The notes under the pieces were generated by a model. It ran no database searches. It saw only the letters and a program-made list of their open reading frames with translations, and had not been told where the DNA came from. Below, piece by piece: positions 8,053-16,940 of a DNA stretch of 64,000 bases. The stretch covers positions 4,066,001 through 4,130,000 of the forward strand of contig NZ_CP071448.1 of assembly GCF_017352115.1 (NCBI RefSeq). The letters run 5' to 3'. Origin of the DNA: Flavobacterium endoglycinae. Its GTDB lineage: Bacteria > Bacteroidota > Bacteroidia > Flavobacteriales > Flavobacteriaceae. The translations under genes and the position numbers were made by a program. The stretch's first letter is position 1, and the number at the start of each line of letters is the position of its first letter.

Positions 8053-8967
8053 ATGGTAGATATTACGCATAAAATAAGTACTTTAAGAGTTGCAACCGCA
8101 ACCGCAGTTGTCAAAGTCAGCAAACAAGAAACAATTGATGCAGTTGTGAACAATTTAGTGCCAAAAGGAAACGTATTCGAAATGGCAAAAACGGCCGGAT
8201 TATTTGCGGTAAAAAACACGCATTTATCTATTCCAGATTGTCATCCGCTTCCAATTGAATTTACTTCTGTAGAATATAATATCGAGGGTTTAGACATTCA
8301 TATTATCTTTAAAGTAAAAACCGTTTACAAAACCGGAGTTGAGGTTGAAGCCATGCACGGCGCATCGATTGTAGCACTCACAATGTACGATATGCTGAAA
8401 CCGATTGATAAAGAAATCGAAATTTCAACCATCAAATTAATCAATAAAGAAGGCGGAAAATCGTCTTTCAAAAATAAATTTCCGAATGCAATAAAAGCCG
8501 CAGTTTTCGTTTGTTCCGATTCGATTTTTGCTGGCGATAAAGAAGACCGATCTGGAAAAGTAATTGTAGAAAAATTAGAATCACACGGAGTCGAAACTTC
8601 TCATTACGAAATCATTCCAGACGAATTGGATATTATTCAGGAAAAAACAAAAGCTTTCGCTGAAGAAAATCAGCTGGTAATTTTTACAGGCGGAACAGGA
8701 TTATCTCCAAGAGATGTAACTCCAGAAGCTTTAGCACCATTATTAGAAAGCAGAATTCCAGGAATCGAAGAAGCCATTCGCAGTTACGGACAAGAAAGAA
8801 TGCCGTATGCAATGCTTTCTAGAAGCGTTGCGGGAACTTTAGGAAAAACATTGGTTTTGGCTCTGCCAGGTTCAACAAATGGAGTGAGAGAATCGATGGA
8901 TGCCATTTTTCCGCATGTATTGCATGTTTTTCATATTTTAAAAGGAAAAAACCATGACAGCCTATAA
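8053..8967 (+). CDS. moaCB: bifunctional MoaC-MoaB fusion for molybdenum cofactor synthesis
   Basis: The 304-residue protein is two enzymes in one chain. Residues 1 to about 135 are MoaC (VDITHKISTLRVATA, DCHPLPI, KTGVEVEAMHGASIVALTMYD), which with MoaA makes cyclic pyranopterin monophosphate. Residues about 147-304 are MoaB/MogA-like (VCSDSIFAGDKEDRSG, FTGGTGLSPRDVTPEAL), which adenylates molybdopterin before MoeA acts. The fusion joins an early and a late step and is known in Bacteroidota. The end overlaps moaA by 14 nt, so the two are probably translationally coupled. Confidence 0.95.
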   Translation: MVDITHKISTLRVATATAVVKVSKQETIDAVVNNLVPKGNVFEMAKTAGLFAVKNTHLSIPDCHPLPIEFTSVEYNIEGLDIHIIFKVKTVYKTGVEVEAMHGASIVALTMYDMLKPIDKEIEISTIKLINKEGGKSSFKNKFPNAIKAAVFVCSDSIFAGDKEDRSGKVIVEKLESHGVETSHYEIIPDELDIIQEKTKAFAEENQLVIFTGGTGLSPRDVTPEALAPLLESRIPGIEEAIRSYGQERMPYAMLSRSVAGTLGKTLVLALPGSTNGVRESMDAIFPHVLHVFHILKGKNHDSL

Positions 8968-9961
8968 CACTATTTTAACGGATAGTTTCGGGCGCAGACA
9001 TAATTATCTGCGTATTTCGCTGCTCGAAAAATGCAATCTGCGTTGTACGTATTGCATGCCGGCTGACGGAATTGCACTTTCTCCAAAAGCAAGTCTTATG
9101 ACCACTGAGGAGATTTTTGCAATTGCTGAAACTTTCGTGAAAAATGGTGTTGACAAAATAAGATTAACAGGCGGTGAGCCTTTACTTCGAAAAGATTTTC
9201 CAGAAATTATTTCAAAATTATCGACTTTAGATATTTCACTTTCTATTACCACAAACGGAATCTTAATCGACCGACATATAGATGTTTTGAAGCAATTTAA
9301 TGTCAAAAAAATCAATTTGAGTTTAGATACGTTGGTTGCTTCAAAATTTCAGTCTATAACGCTTAGAAATCAGTTTGAAACAGTAATTAATAATCTGCAT
9401 TTACTTTTGAATAATGATTTTCAGGTAAAAGTAAATGTTGTTTTGATGAAAGGTTTTAACGATAATGAAATTGCCGATTTTGTAAAACTGACTCAGTTTC
9501 TGCCGATTTCTGTTCGCTTTATTGAATTTATGCCGTTTGCTGGAAACGAGTGGGATAGGAGCAAAATGGTTTCACAGCAAGAGATTTTATCTTTAGTTGA
9601 AGACAATTTTTCATCAGATGATATTCAAAAACTAGAAGACGAAAAAAACTTTACCTCAAGAAACTATAAAATAAAAGATTTCCAAGGCGATTTCGGAATC
9701 ATCAGTTCGATTACCAATCCGTTTTGTGACAGCTGTAACCGTATCCGCTTGACGGCGGACGGGAAAATAAAAAACTGCCTTTTCTCAAATTCTGAAACTG
9801 ATTTGTTGACTGCTTTTAGAAATGGAGAATCCATCAACGATTTGATTTCAGAATCTATTCAAAATAAAAAGAAAGTTAGAGCAGGAATGTCGACTGTTAA
9901 TGAAATAAACGATCCTGCGCTGCATTCAGACAATCGAAGTATGATTGCGATTGGCGGCTAG
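8954..9961 (+). CDS. moaA: GTP 3',8-cyclase MoaA (radical SAM)
   Basis: The 335-residue radical-SAM enzyme starts Mo-cofactor synthesis from GTP. The N-terminal CNLRCTYC motif holds the SAM-binding [4Fe-4S] cluster, and the C-terminal CDSCNRIRLTADGKIKNC motif holds the second cluster that binds GTP. The protein ends in Gly-Gly (IAIGG), which in the family is functionally needed. It is the last gene of the + strand operon, followed by the bidirectional terminator at 10042-10074. Confidence 0.97.
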   Translation: MTAYNTILTDSFGRRHNYLRISLLEKCNLRCTYCMPADGIALSPKASLMTTEEIFAIAETFVKNGVDKIRLTGGEPLLRKDFPEIISKLSTLDISLSITTNGILIDRHIDVLKQFNVKKINLSLDTLVASKFQSITLRNQFETVINNLHLLLNNDFQVKVNVVLMKGFNDNEIADFVKLTQFLPISVRFIEFMPFAGNEWDRSKMVSQQEILSLVEDNFSSDDIQKLEDEKNFTSRNYKIKDFQGDFGIISSITNPFCDSCNRIRLTADGKIKNCLFSNSETDLLTAFRNGESINDLISESIQNKKKVRAGMSTVNEINDPALHSDNRSMIAIGG

Positions 9962-10041
9962 AATTATTTAAGAATGCTTCACTTCTCTAAGCTATTTTAA
10001 TGTGATTGCTTCTTTGTTCACAATGAATTATTAGAACGTAT

Positions 10042-10074
10042 AAAAAAAGCTCAACTTTAAGTTGAGCTTTTTTT
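10042..10074. terminator. bidirectional intrinsic terminator between moaA and the lysine-rich gene
   Basis: A perfect stem AGCTCAACTT-AAGTTGAGCT is flanked by A7 on the left and T7 on the right, so it can end both the + strand moaA transcript and the - strand gene 10080-10640. Confidence 0.9.
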
Positions 10075-10079
10075 ACGTA

Positions 10080-10640
10080 TTATTTTTTCTTTTTAGCTTT
10101 TGCCTTTTTTTGAGACTTTGCTTTCTTCTTAGCGATTTTTTTAGCTTTAGCTTTGTCTTTAGCTTTTTTGGCTTTTTCCTTTTTCTTTGCCTTCGCTTTA
10201 AGTTTTGCTTTTTTAGCTTTTGCTTTCTTTTTATCTTTTTTAGACTTTTCTTTTTTCTTATCTGCTTTCTTTTTGTCTTTTACTTTCTTCTCTTTCTTGT
10301 CAGCAGTTTTTTCATTAGAAATCACTTCTGTAACTGTTGCCACATTTTCTTCAACAACTGGTGTTTCAACTACTATAGGTTTAATAGTTGGTGCGGTAAT
10401 TTTTTTAGCAGGAGTTCTGCGAACTGTGGTTTTAGTTGATGTTGTAGCTGCAGCTGGTTTTACAGGAGTTTTTACTGCTGTAGTTTTAGCAGCTGGTGCG
10501 GTTCTCGCAGGAGCTTTGCGTACAGGTGTTTTTGAAGGTTCAGCGCTTTCCGTTTTTACATTTTCTTCAGCAGACTGATTGTTTTCAGCAGCTGGCGAAT
10601 CAATCTTCTCAGGAGTAATTTCTTCGTTCTTGTTTTCCAT
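10080..10640 (-). CDS. histone H1-like lysine/alanine-rich low-complexity protein
   Basis: 186 residues: an acidic, polar N-terminus (residues 1-40), a middle part rich in Ala/Pro/Thr/Lys (40-100), then a C-terminal 75 residues that are almost only Lys and Ala with short KKAKAKK-type repeats. It has no signal peptide or membrane segment and should be disordered. Such tails resemble histone H1 and bacterial AlgP-like nucleoid proteins, so DNA or RNA binding is likely but not shown. The opposite strand holds long open frames only because of the Lys codon bias. It has its own terminator at 10042-10074. Confidence 0.75.
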   Translation of the reverse strand: MENKNEEITPEKIDSPAAENNQSAEENVKTESAEPSKTPVRKAPARTAPAAKTTAVKTPVKPAAATTSTKTTVRRTPAKKITAPTIKPIVVETPVVEENVATVTEVISNEKTADKKEKKVKDKKKADKKKEKSKKDKKKAKAKKAKLKAKAKKKEKAKKAKDKAKAKKIAKKKAKSQKKAKAKKKK

Positions 10641-10884
10641 ATTAATGTTATTTTGATGAGGATGTAATTATCAATGTAACTAAATTGTTAAGTTTCAGTT
10701 AAGTAAAGATAATTATAAAACAAGCTTTCTAATGTTAAGTTTTTTGATAATTTTTACAATTAATTATCTGAACATAAGTTAGTTAGATTTTTGTCTAAAA
10801 ATTAAAAACCAAATTTCTTAACAATTCTACATGAAAAAATGGAAGAAATTGCTGTATAATAAGAGTTTTTTGCTGATAAGTTCT
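10641..10884. other. AT-rich spacer upstream of the lysine-rich gene
   Basis: No gene seen. It must hold the - strand promoter of the lysine-rich gene. A short + strand frame from 10831 overlaps the RNA-like motif next door and is not supported as a gene. Confidence 0.5.
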
Positions 10885-10888
10885 TTTG

Positions 10889-10980
10889 AAAACAGGTGCT
10901 CTAGCCCTGATGGAAGCGACATCCTTTTATTTTTTTCTTTAAAAAATAAAAGATATAGGGGACAGCAGGAAATAGCTCCT
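10889..10980 (+). ncRNA. conserved structured motif, copy A (candidate Flavo-1-like RNA)
   Basis: The segment has AGCCCTGATGGAAGCGAC, ATCCTTTT, a central hairpin of about 30 nt (TTTTATTTTTT / AAAAAATAAAA), AAAAGATATAGGGG and then AATAGCTCCT. The outer arms AGGTGCT and AGCTCCT can pair, and CCCT pairs with AGGGG. The core GAT-GA-GCG-ATCCTTTT...AAAAGATATAG recurs at 34536-34600, with a shortened form at 22270-22312. I suspect the Flavobacteria RNA motif class (Flavo-1), from memory only. Confidence 0.4.
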
Positions 10981-11003
10981 CATTACTATCAAAGTAACTT
11001 AAA

Positions 11004-12434
11004 TCAGTTTTTTGCCAATTCTAAAATTTTGAAATTACTTTTTGGAGCTTCGCATAATGAACAGCAATAATCTTCAGGTAAATTTTTAAATAAAACTCCT
11101 TTTGAAATTCCCTGCGTTTCGTCTCCGTATTCAGAATTATAAAGCGTTAAACATTCTTGACATTGGTAAATGTTTACTGGTGGTTTTTCTTTTTTCTGCG
11201 GATTTTCAGTGGTTTCAGAAGTCGAATTTCCGAGTTCTTCAAAATACTTTCGGCTTAATTCGATTAAAATCGTTGGAAGTTCCAGCTTGTCGATATCTTG
11301 TGAATGCACAATGTATTCGCGTGTATTTGGGTCGAAATTCTTTGCAAACAAAACATTATAAGTATCTCGGATTTTGATGGATTCTAAAGCGGCAGGAAGT
11401 TCATTTTTTTCGATAACAATCGAAGTGAAATAATGTCCGTCGCGGTTGTATTCTGAAATTCCGAAATTTAATCCGTAGGTACTGATGTCGAATTGATCTA
11501 ATGTTCGAACTAGGAAAGTTTTTAGATTTAAAGCCCATTCCATTGCGACTGGTAAATGCCAGTTTAATTCTAATAAAGAATGGCGAACGTTGATACCGCG
11601 TTTGCCTAGGAATTTTTCCCATTCCAGTTTTCTGTCTTTTGGAATTCCTTTTATGATGAAAGATTTCCAGGGCGTAATACAGATTTTCCCGATTTTGCAT
11701 TCAAAACACAAATCGCACATTTCTTTCAGGAAATCCAAATCGTAAAGATTATTTCGCCAATACAATCCCAGCCAATATTGATCGATTCCCATTCTGTTCA
11801 TTCCTTCGTAATACGGAAATGGGTAAAACGGAATATTTAATGGTTTATCGATTGTTCTGTTATTGGTGTCCAAAGCTTCGCTGATCAAAGTAAAAAGCAT
11901 TTCGATATCAACAGATCCTTCTTCGGATATCTTTTCGATTTCGTAATAAATCTTTGCCAAATCCCAAGTGTAAAGTAAAACAGGATAAACCTCCATTTTT
12001 TCCCATTTCGGAAGACGAATATACAAATACCAATAATCCTCCAATTCAGAAGCAATAAAATTTAAATGTCCTGTAAACAAAGGAACCAATTGCTGTTTCG
12101 GGTCGGTTATATTGACTTTGAGTTTTGGCTGTTCTTTAAATTCTTCTAAAATATATAAAAAACGATTTCCGGTAAGCCAGTTCGTATTTCTGAAAATATC
12201 TGTTGAAACATAGGAAGAAACGATGTTATTACCGCTTTTTTGATCGGGATAAACAAAATGGAATTTACCAAAATCTTCTTTATCAAAATCCTTAAAACCT
12301 TTTGGAAAAATAATATCCTGCCTCGATCCAAATGAAATCGAATCCAAGCCCTGATCCATTGCCATATTTACAATTTCTCGAAGTTCTCCCGGCGATATTA
12401 CGCCTCCTTTTACTATTAATCTTGTTAGTTCCAT
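11004..12434 (-). CDS. half sulfite/nitrite reductase-like protein with C-terminal rubredoxin domain
   Basis: 476 residues. The N-terminus (LIVKGGVISPGELREIV, SISFGSRQDIIFP) resembles the ferredoxin-like half-domain of siroheme reductases. A Cys cluster CDLCFECKIGKIC followed by ITPWKSFIIKGI recalls their second half, but the usual siroheme-cluster spacing (C-x5-C ... C-x3-C) is not present. Residues about 425-470 are rubredoxin: CQEC near the start and CSLCEAPKS near the end give the four iron-binding Cys. It lies 99 nt after the nitrate reductase on the same strand, so it likely passes electrons to that enzyme or to nitrite reduction. Its own catalytic activity is uncertain. Confidence 0.75.
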   Translation of the reverse strand: MELTRLIVKGGVISPGELREIVNMAMDQGLDSISFGSRQDIIFPKGFKDFDKEDFGKFHFVYPDQKSGNNIVSSYVSTDIFRNTNWLTGNRFLYILEEFKEQPKLKVNITDPKQQLVPLFTGHLNFIASELEDYWYLYIRLPKWEKMEVYPVLLYTWDLAKIYYEIEKISEEGSVDIEMLFTLISEALDTNNRTIDKPLNIPFYPFPYYEGMNRMGIDQYWLGLYWRNNLYDLDFLKEMCDLCFECKIGKICITPWKSFIIKGIPKDRKLEWEKFLGKRGINVRHSLLELNWHLPVAMEWALNLKTFLVRTLDQFDISTYGLNFGISEYNRDGHYFTSIVIEKNELPAALESIKIRDTYNVLFAKNFDPNTREYIVHSQDIDKLELPTILIELSRKYFEELGNSTSETTENPQKKEKPPVNIYQCQECLTLYNSEYGDETQGISKGVLFKNLPEDYCCSLCEAPKSNFKILELAKN

Positions 12435-12443
12435 TTTTTCTTT

Positions 12444-12534
12444 AGTTTTCAGTCGCAGTTTTCAGTCAGTCTCAGTCTCAGTCTCAGTTTTCAGTTTCGG
12501 TATTCACTGAAAACTGAGACTGCGACTGAAAACT
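12444..12534. repeat. nested perfect inverted repeats between nitrate reductase and rubredoxin gene
   Basis: The outer arms AGTTTTCAGTCGCAGT (12444-12459) and ACTGCGACTGAAAACT (12519-12534) are perfect 16-bp inverses. Inner arms TCTCAGTTTTCAGT (12482-12495) and ACTGAAAACTGAGA (12506-12519) form a second hairpin, with direct CAGTCT repeats between. It may lower expression of the downstream gene or protect the upstream message. Confidence 0.85.
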
Positions 12535-15500
12535 CATTTACACTTCGCCAATATCTCTTTTACTTCAGTTTTACAGCTTCCGCAACCTAATCCGGCGCCT
12601 GTATTTTTGCATAATTCGGTGAAATCGTTTACGCCGCTTTTGATGGTTTCTTCGATGTTTCCAGCTCCAACTTGACTACAAGAGCAAACCAATTTTCCTA
12701 AAACCGGTTTTGCGTTTGAGCTTCCTCTTAAAAGTGTATTTCGTTTGTCTGATAATTCGATTTTGCTTTCGATCATGGTTTTGAATTCGGCAAACTCATT
12801 TTTATCGCCCATTAAAATCGCACCGACTAATAAATCATCTTTTACTATGCATTTTTTGTAATAATGTTTTTTCAAATCGGTAAAAACAATCTCTTCGTAT
12901 GAATCATCATTTTCTGGAATGGTCAAATCGCCAATGCTGCAAAGATTTATGTCTTCTAATTTTAAGATGTTCATTAAAATCGAACCTTTATAATAACTGC
13001 TGATATCGCCCGCAAGGAAATTTGCCAAAATATTAGCTTGTTCTTCGGCAGCAGAAGTGATTCCGAAAAGCTTGTTTTCGAATTCTGCTATTTCTCCAAT
13101 TGCAAAAATATCTGGATTTGAAGTTTGTAAATACTGATTTACTTTTACGCCTCGGCCACATGCCAAACCGCTTTCGCGAGCAATTTCGATGTTTGGAATC
13201 GTTCCAATTGTATAGACAATCGCATTTGCCGTAATGATTTTACCGCTTTTTAAAGCAATTTCAATTTCATTCGGATTATCGGTTTCAAAAACAGTGCTGA
13301 CTTCATTATCAAAATAAATCTGAATGTCTCGAATCTGTACTTCTTCTGCTAATAATTTGCTTGAAATTCTATCCAATTGACGTTCCATCAAACGAGAAGC
13401 ACGCTGAATAATGGTAGTTTTTACTTTTTTATGTTTTAAAGCTGCCGCCAATTCTAATCCTAATAATCCACCGCCAATAATAACAACATGCTGTTCTTCT
13501 GGTGGAAGATTGGTGCTGTCTAAATGTTTTTTCAAACGATCGGCATCTTCTTTTCTTCTAACTGTAAAACGTCCAGGAAGATGAAGCTGTGCATTTTCAG
13601 GTACAAAAGGACGGCTTCCTGTTGCCATAATTAGCGAATCGAAACGGTGTGTATTGCCTTCACTGTCAGTAATCGTTTTTAATTTAGTATCTATTTTATC
13701 AATAGAAACTCCAGCTTTCATGGTGATTTTCAATTTATTGAAAGTTTCGCCGTCTTTGACTTTTAAAAGTTGTTCCCAAGTAAATTCACCCGTCATGTAT
13801 TCTGGAAGCAAAACGCGATTGTAAAACGGATTTATTTCATTCGAAAAAACAATGATTTCATCTGTAGAATTGAATTCTCGATAATTTTGAATGAATCGAA
13901 ACGAAGCCGCTCCAGCGCCAACAATGGCAATTTTTTGAAATGGTTTAACGTATTTTTTAATCGAAACTGTTGTGAACTTAAAATCAGGTTCTTTTGAAAT
14001 TGGATCAACAACAGTATTTGTTAGATTATTGGTTCTGTTTAAATCATTTTCAAGCTGTTTTCCCCAATGCATTGGCAGGAAAACTACTTTTTCTTTGATT
14101 GAATCTGTGACTTTTGCTTTTACGCGAACTTCTCCGTTTTTACTGCTAACGGTTACAATATCTCCATTTTTAATATCGTTTTTAAAAGCATCAATCGGAT
14201 TTATTTCTAAAACGGGACTTGGAATATGAGTTAACAAACGCGATACTTTTCCAGTTTTAGTCATCGTATGCCATTGATCACGGATTCTTCCTGTGGTTAA
14301 AATAAAAGGGAATTCGGCATTTGGTTGCACCGATGTATTTTCAATAGAAACAGGGAGATTAAAAATTGCTTTTCCAGATGGCGTATAGAATTTTTTATCT
14401 GTAAATAATCGTGGAGTTCCTGGATGATTGTATTCTGGAACAGGCCATTGGAAAGTTCCTTCGCTTTTTAAACGATTATAATTTAAGAATGAAATATCAA
14501 TATTAGTGTTTTTGGTAAGCGCACAATGTTCTTTATAAACTTCTTCGGCGCTATTGAAATTGAATCCGTTGAAATTCATTTTTTTAGCAAAACGAATCAA
14601 AATTTCAATATCTGGAAGTGCTTCTCCCGGGGGATTAATTCCTTTTGGTAGATAAGAAATACGACGTTCCGAATTTGTCATTGTTCCTTCTTTCTCTAAC
14701 CAACCCGCAGCAGGCAATAATAAATCGGCAAATTTTGCTGTGTCTGCATTATGGGAAATATCTTGAACGACTACGAATTTAGCATTTTGAAGTGCTTTTT
14801 CGGCTCTTCTAGAATCGGGTAAACTCACTAACGGATTGGTGCAGATAATCCAAACGGCCTTCATTTTTCCAGATTCTAAGGCTTCAAACATTTCTGTTGC
14901 CGTTAAACCCGGTTTATCTGAAATTTCGTTGACTCCCCAAAAGTCGGCTACTTCTTTTCTGTGCGTTGGATTTGCAATGTCTTTATGCGCTGCTAAAAGT
15001 GTTGCCATGCCGCCAACTTCGCGTCCGCCCATTGCATTGGGTTGACCTGTTAATGAAAATGGCCCAGAACCTGGTTTTCCTACTTGTCCCGTCAATAAAG
15101 ACAAATTCAGTAAAGCTGTATTTTTATCAACTCCAACCGCACTTTGATTTAATCCCATTGCCCAAAGCGAAATAAATCCTTTTGCTTTTCCGATAATATC
15201 AGCTGCGAGTTTGATGTCGGGAACTGAAATGCCGCAAAGTTTTGAAGCTTTTTCAAGGGAAGTTCCTAAAACTAAGTCTTTATATTGTTTGAAATTTTCT
15301 GCGTGATTTTTAACAAAATCATGATCTACGTAGCCTTTTTCGATAATACGTTTGGCAATGGCATGATATAAAATAATATCTGAACCTGGAATAATCTGCA
15401 AATGCAAATCAGAGAAAACGGCAGTATCTGTTCTTCGCGGATCAATGCAAATGATTTTAGTTTTCGGATTTTTCTCTTTGTGTTTTTCTAATCGTCTGAA

Positions 15501-16049
15501 AAGAATAGGATGGCACCAAGCAGGATTTGCTCCAGTAACTAAAAAGGTATCTGCCAGTTCGATATCATCGTAAGCAATTGGTACAGAATCTTCTCCGAAA
15601 GTTTTTTTATAACCCACAACCGCAGAACTCATGCAAAGTCTGGAATTAGTATCTATATTATTGGTTTTCAAAAAGCCTTTAACGAGTTTGTTGACTAAGT
15701 AATATTCTTCGGTTAAACATTGTCCTGAAATATAAAAACCAACACTATCAGGTCCGTGTTTTTTTATTATAGAAGAAAAAACTGCAGCAGCACGATCTAA
15801 AGCGGTATCCCAGCTAACGCGTTCCAACGGATAATTTTTGCTTCCGCGCATTTCTGGATATAAAATTCTATCGGAAGTATCATTAACTACGTAATGCAAA
15901 TTCATTCCCTTGGAACAAAGCATTCCTTTGTTAACAGGATGATCTTTGTCGCCTTCAACCATTACACCATTTTTGGCATCGTTAGTTACGATTATACCAC
16001 AGCCAACACCGCAGTAGGAACAGGTAGTTTTGATCTTCGTACTTTGCAT
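12534..16049 (-). CDS. assimilatory nitrate reductase fused to its FAD/NAD(P)H and BFD electron-transfer module
   Basis: About 1171 residues. Residues 1 to about 670 are a DMSO-reductase-family molybdopterin subunit: [4Fe-4S] motif C10-x2-C13-x3-C17-x27-C45, then the bis-MGD domains and the dinucleotide-binding C-terminal domain (TTGRIRDQWHTMTKTG). Residues about 690-1070 are a pyridine-nucleotide-disulfide oxidoreductase with FAD (IVGAGAAS) and NAD (VVIIGGGLLGLE) sites. The C-terminus is a BFD-like [2Fe-2S] domain with CSC and CGSC. So catalytic and NasB-like electron-input parts are in one chain. The enzyme reduces nitrate to nitrite in the cytoplasm. ATG 16049 is preferred over the in-frame GTG at 16052. 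The promoter carries the shared operator. Confidence 0.92.
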   Translation of the reverse strand: MQSTKIKTTCSYCGVGCGIIVTNDAKNGVMVEGDKDHPVNKGMLCSKGMNLHYVVNDTSDRILYPEMRGSKNYPLERVSWDTALDRAAAVFSSIIKKHGPDSVGFYISGQCLTEEYYLVNKLVKGFLKTNNIDTNSRLCMSSAVVGYKKTFGEDSVPIAYDDIELADTFLVTGANPAWCHPILFRRLEKHKEKNPKTKIICIDPRRTDTAVFSDLHLQIIPGSDIILYHAIAKRIIEKGYVDHDFVKNHAENFKQYKDLVLGTSLEKASKLCGISVPDIKLAADIIGKAKGFISLWAMGLNQSAVGVDKNTALLNLSLLTGQVGKPGSGPFSLTGQPNAMGGREVGGMATLLAAHKDIANPTHRKEVADFWGVNEISDKPGLTATEMFEALESGKMKAVWIICTNPLVSLPDSRRAEKALQNAKFVVVQDISHNADTAKFADLLLPAAGWLEKEGTMTNSERRISYLPKGINPPGEALPDIEILIRFAKKMNFNGFNFNSAEEVYKEHCALTKNTNIDISFLNYNRLKSEGTFQWPVPEYNHPGTPRLFTDKKFYTPSGKAIFNLPVSIENTSVQPNAEFPFILTTGRIRDQWHTMTKTGKVSRLLTHIPSPVLEINPIDAFKNDIKNGDIVTVSSKNGEVRVKAKVTDSIKEKVVFLPMHWGKQLENDLNRTNNLTNTVVDPISKEPDFKFTTVSIKKYVKPFQKIAIVGAGAASFRFIQNYREFNSTDEIIVFSNEINPFYNRVLLPEYMTGEFTWEQLLKVKDGETFNKLKITMKAGVSIDKIDTKLKTITDSEGNTHRFDSLIMATGSRPFVPENAQLHLPGRFTVRRKEDADRLKKHLDSTNLPPEEQHVVIIGGGLLGLELAAALKHKKVKTTIIQRASRLMERQLDRISSKLLAEEVQIRDIQIYFDNEVSTVFETDNPNEIEIALKSGKIITANAIVYTIGTIPNIEIARESGLACGRGVKVNQYLQTSNPDIFAIGEIAEFENKLFGITSAAEEQANILANFLAGDISSYYKGSILMNILKLEDINLCSIGDLTIPENDDSYEEIVFTDLKKHYYKKCIVKDDLLVGAILMGDKNEFAEFKTMIESKIELSDKRNTLLRGSSNAKPVLGKLVCSCSQVGAGNIEETIKSGVNDFTELCKNTGAGLGCGSCKTEVKEILAKCK

Positions 16050-16088
16050 CACGTCTCGGTTTTAAAAAATCACTTACTTAATTGAAAA

Positions 16089-16121
16089 CAAAAATAAGTA
16101 TTTTTTAAGTATTAATACTTA
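16089..16121 (-). promoter_or_regulatory. nitrate reductase promoter with TAAGTA-N4-TACTTA operator
   Basis: The perfect palindrome TAAGTATTAATACTTA covers 16106-16121. Read on the - strand, an extra TACTTA half-site runs straight into TATTTTTG (16096-16089), which fits the -7 element TAnnTTTG. The arrangement matches nirB and moeA. The site lies between the divergent nitrate reductase and Crp/Fnr genes, so it may also control the regulator itself. Confidence 0.7.
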
Positions 16122-16179
16122 TTTTTTAATTTATTTTTTTACTTTTGATGAAAGAATTGAGAAACAACACTTACGTTTA

Positions 16180-16899
16180 ATGTTGAAAATTGGACTCATG
16201 AAAGAGGAATCTATTTGTTATGATTGTGCCAATGAAAATTGTTTCATCAAAAAGCACTTGCATTTGGAGCAAATGAAGCATTATGTTTCTAAGAAACAAA
16301 GTTTTATCTGCAAAAAATCACAGCCATTTATTACGGAAGGAGCGCCTTTACAGGGACTTTTCTTTATTTGTAAAGGGAAAGCCAAAACGGTAAAAACAGG
16401 AATTAATGGTCGTGAACAAATCGTTCGTTTAACGACAAATGGCGATACAATTGGTTTCCGCGGATTCGGAACGAGCAAGCGTTATTTGATTGGAGCTTAT
16501 GCTTTGGAAGATACTGTTTTGTGTAATTTCAGTAATGAAACTATGACCGAAATTTTACAAAATATTCCTGAATTTACATATGCTATGATGTTGTTTTATG
16601 CTGAAGAATTGAATAAAAGTGAAAATAATATTCGAAAGATTGCGCATATGAATGTCCGTGAACGTGTGATTGATTTACTGCTTTATATTCATCGTAAATT
16701 CGGACAGGCAGATGGTTTAATTGATATTGAGCTTTCGCGAAAGGAAATCGCAGACTTTGCAGGAACTACAGAAGAACAGGCAATTCGCATTTTATCAAGT
16801 CTCAAAAAAGATGCTTTGATTAAAACAGAAGGGAAACGTCTAGGGATTTTAGAGGTTTCAACGCTTCGATCTGAGATTATGGAGCATAAATATTTTTAG
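16180..16899 (+). CDS. Crp/Fnr-family regulator with FNR-like cysteines
   Basis: 239 residues: N-terminal Cys segment, cyclic-nucleotide-like beta barrel (about 40-150), long dimer helix and C-terminal winged helix (about 165-230, ELSRKEIADFAGTTEEQAIR). Cys13, Cys16 and Cys21 (C-x2-C-x4-C) plus Cys115 match the layout of the E. coli FNR [4Fe-4S] ligands (20, 23, 29, 122), so oxygen or NO sensing is plausible. In the recognition helix the FNR E-x-x-S-R appears as E-x-x-I-R, which fits a changed half-site. It is divergent from the nitrate reductase and is the best candidate for reading TAAGTA-N4-TACTTA. The start could also be Met7 (16198). A hairpin with a T run follows. Confidence 0.88.
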   Translation: MLKIGLMKEESICYDCANENCFIKKHLHLEQMKHYVSKKQSFICKKSQPFITEGAPLQGLFFICKGKAKTVKTGINGREQIVRLTTNGDTIGFRGFGTSKRYLIGAYALEDTVLCNFSNETMTEILQNIPEFTYAMMLFYAEELNKSENNIRKIAHMNVRERVIDLLLYIHRKFGQADGLIDIELSRKEIADFAGTTEEQAIRILSSLKKDALIKTEGKRLGILEVSTLRSEIMEHKYF

Positions 16900-16940
16900 G
16901 TGAGGGACAAAGGAGCAGAGGCTCAAAGTAACAAAGGTTT

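Noticed and set aside
10062..10578. Long + strand frames opposite the lysine-rich gene
   Set aside because: They arise from the Lys/Ala codons read on the other strand and give Phe/Leu-rich sequence without any domain.
10831..11070. 79-codon + strand frame
   Set aside because: It overlaps the conserved RNA-like motif and the end of the rubredoxin gene; no signal, domain or start context.
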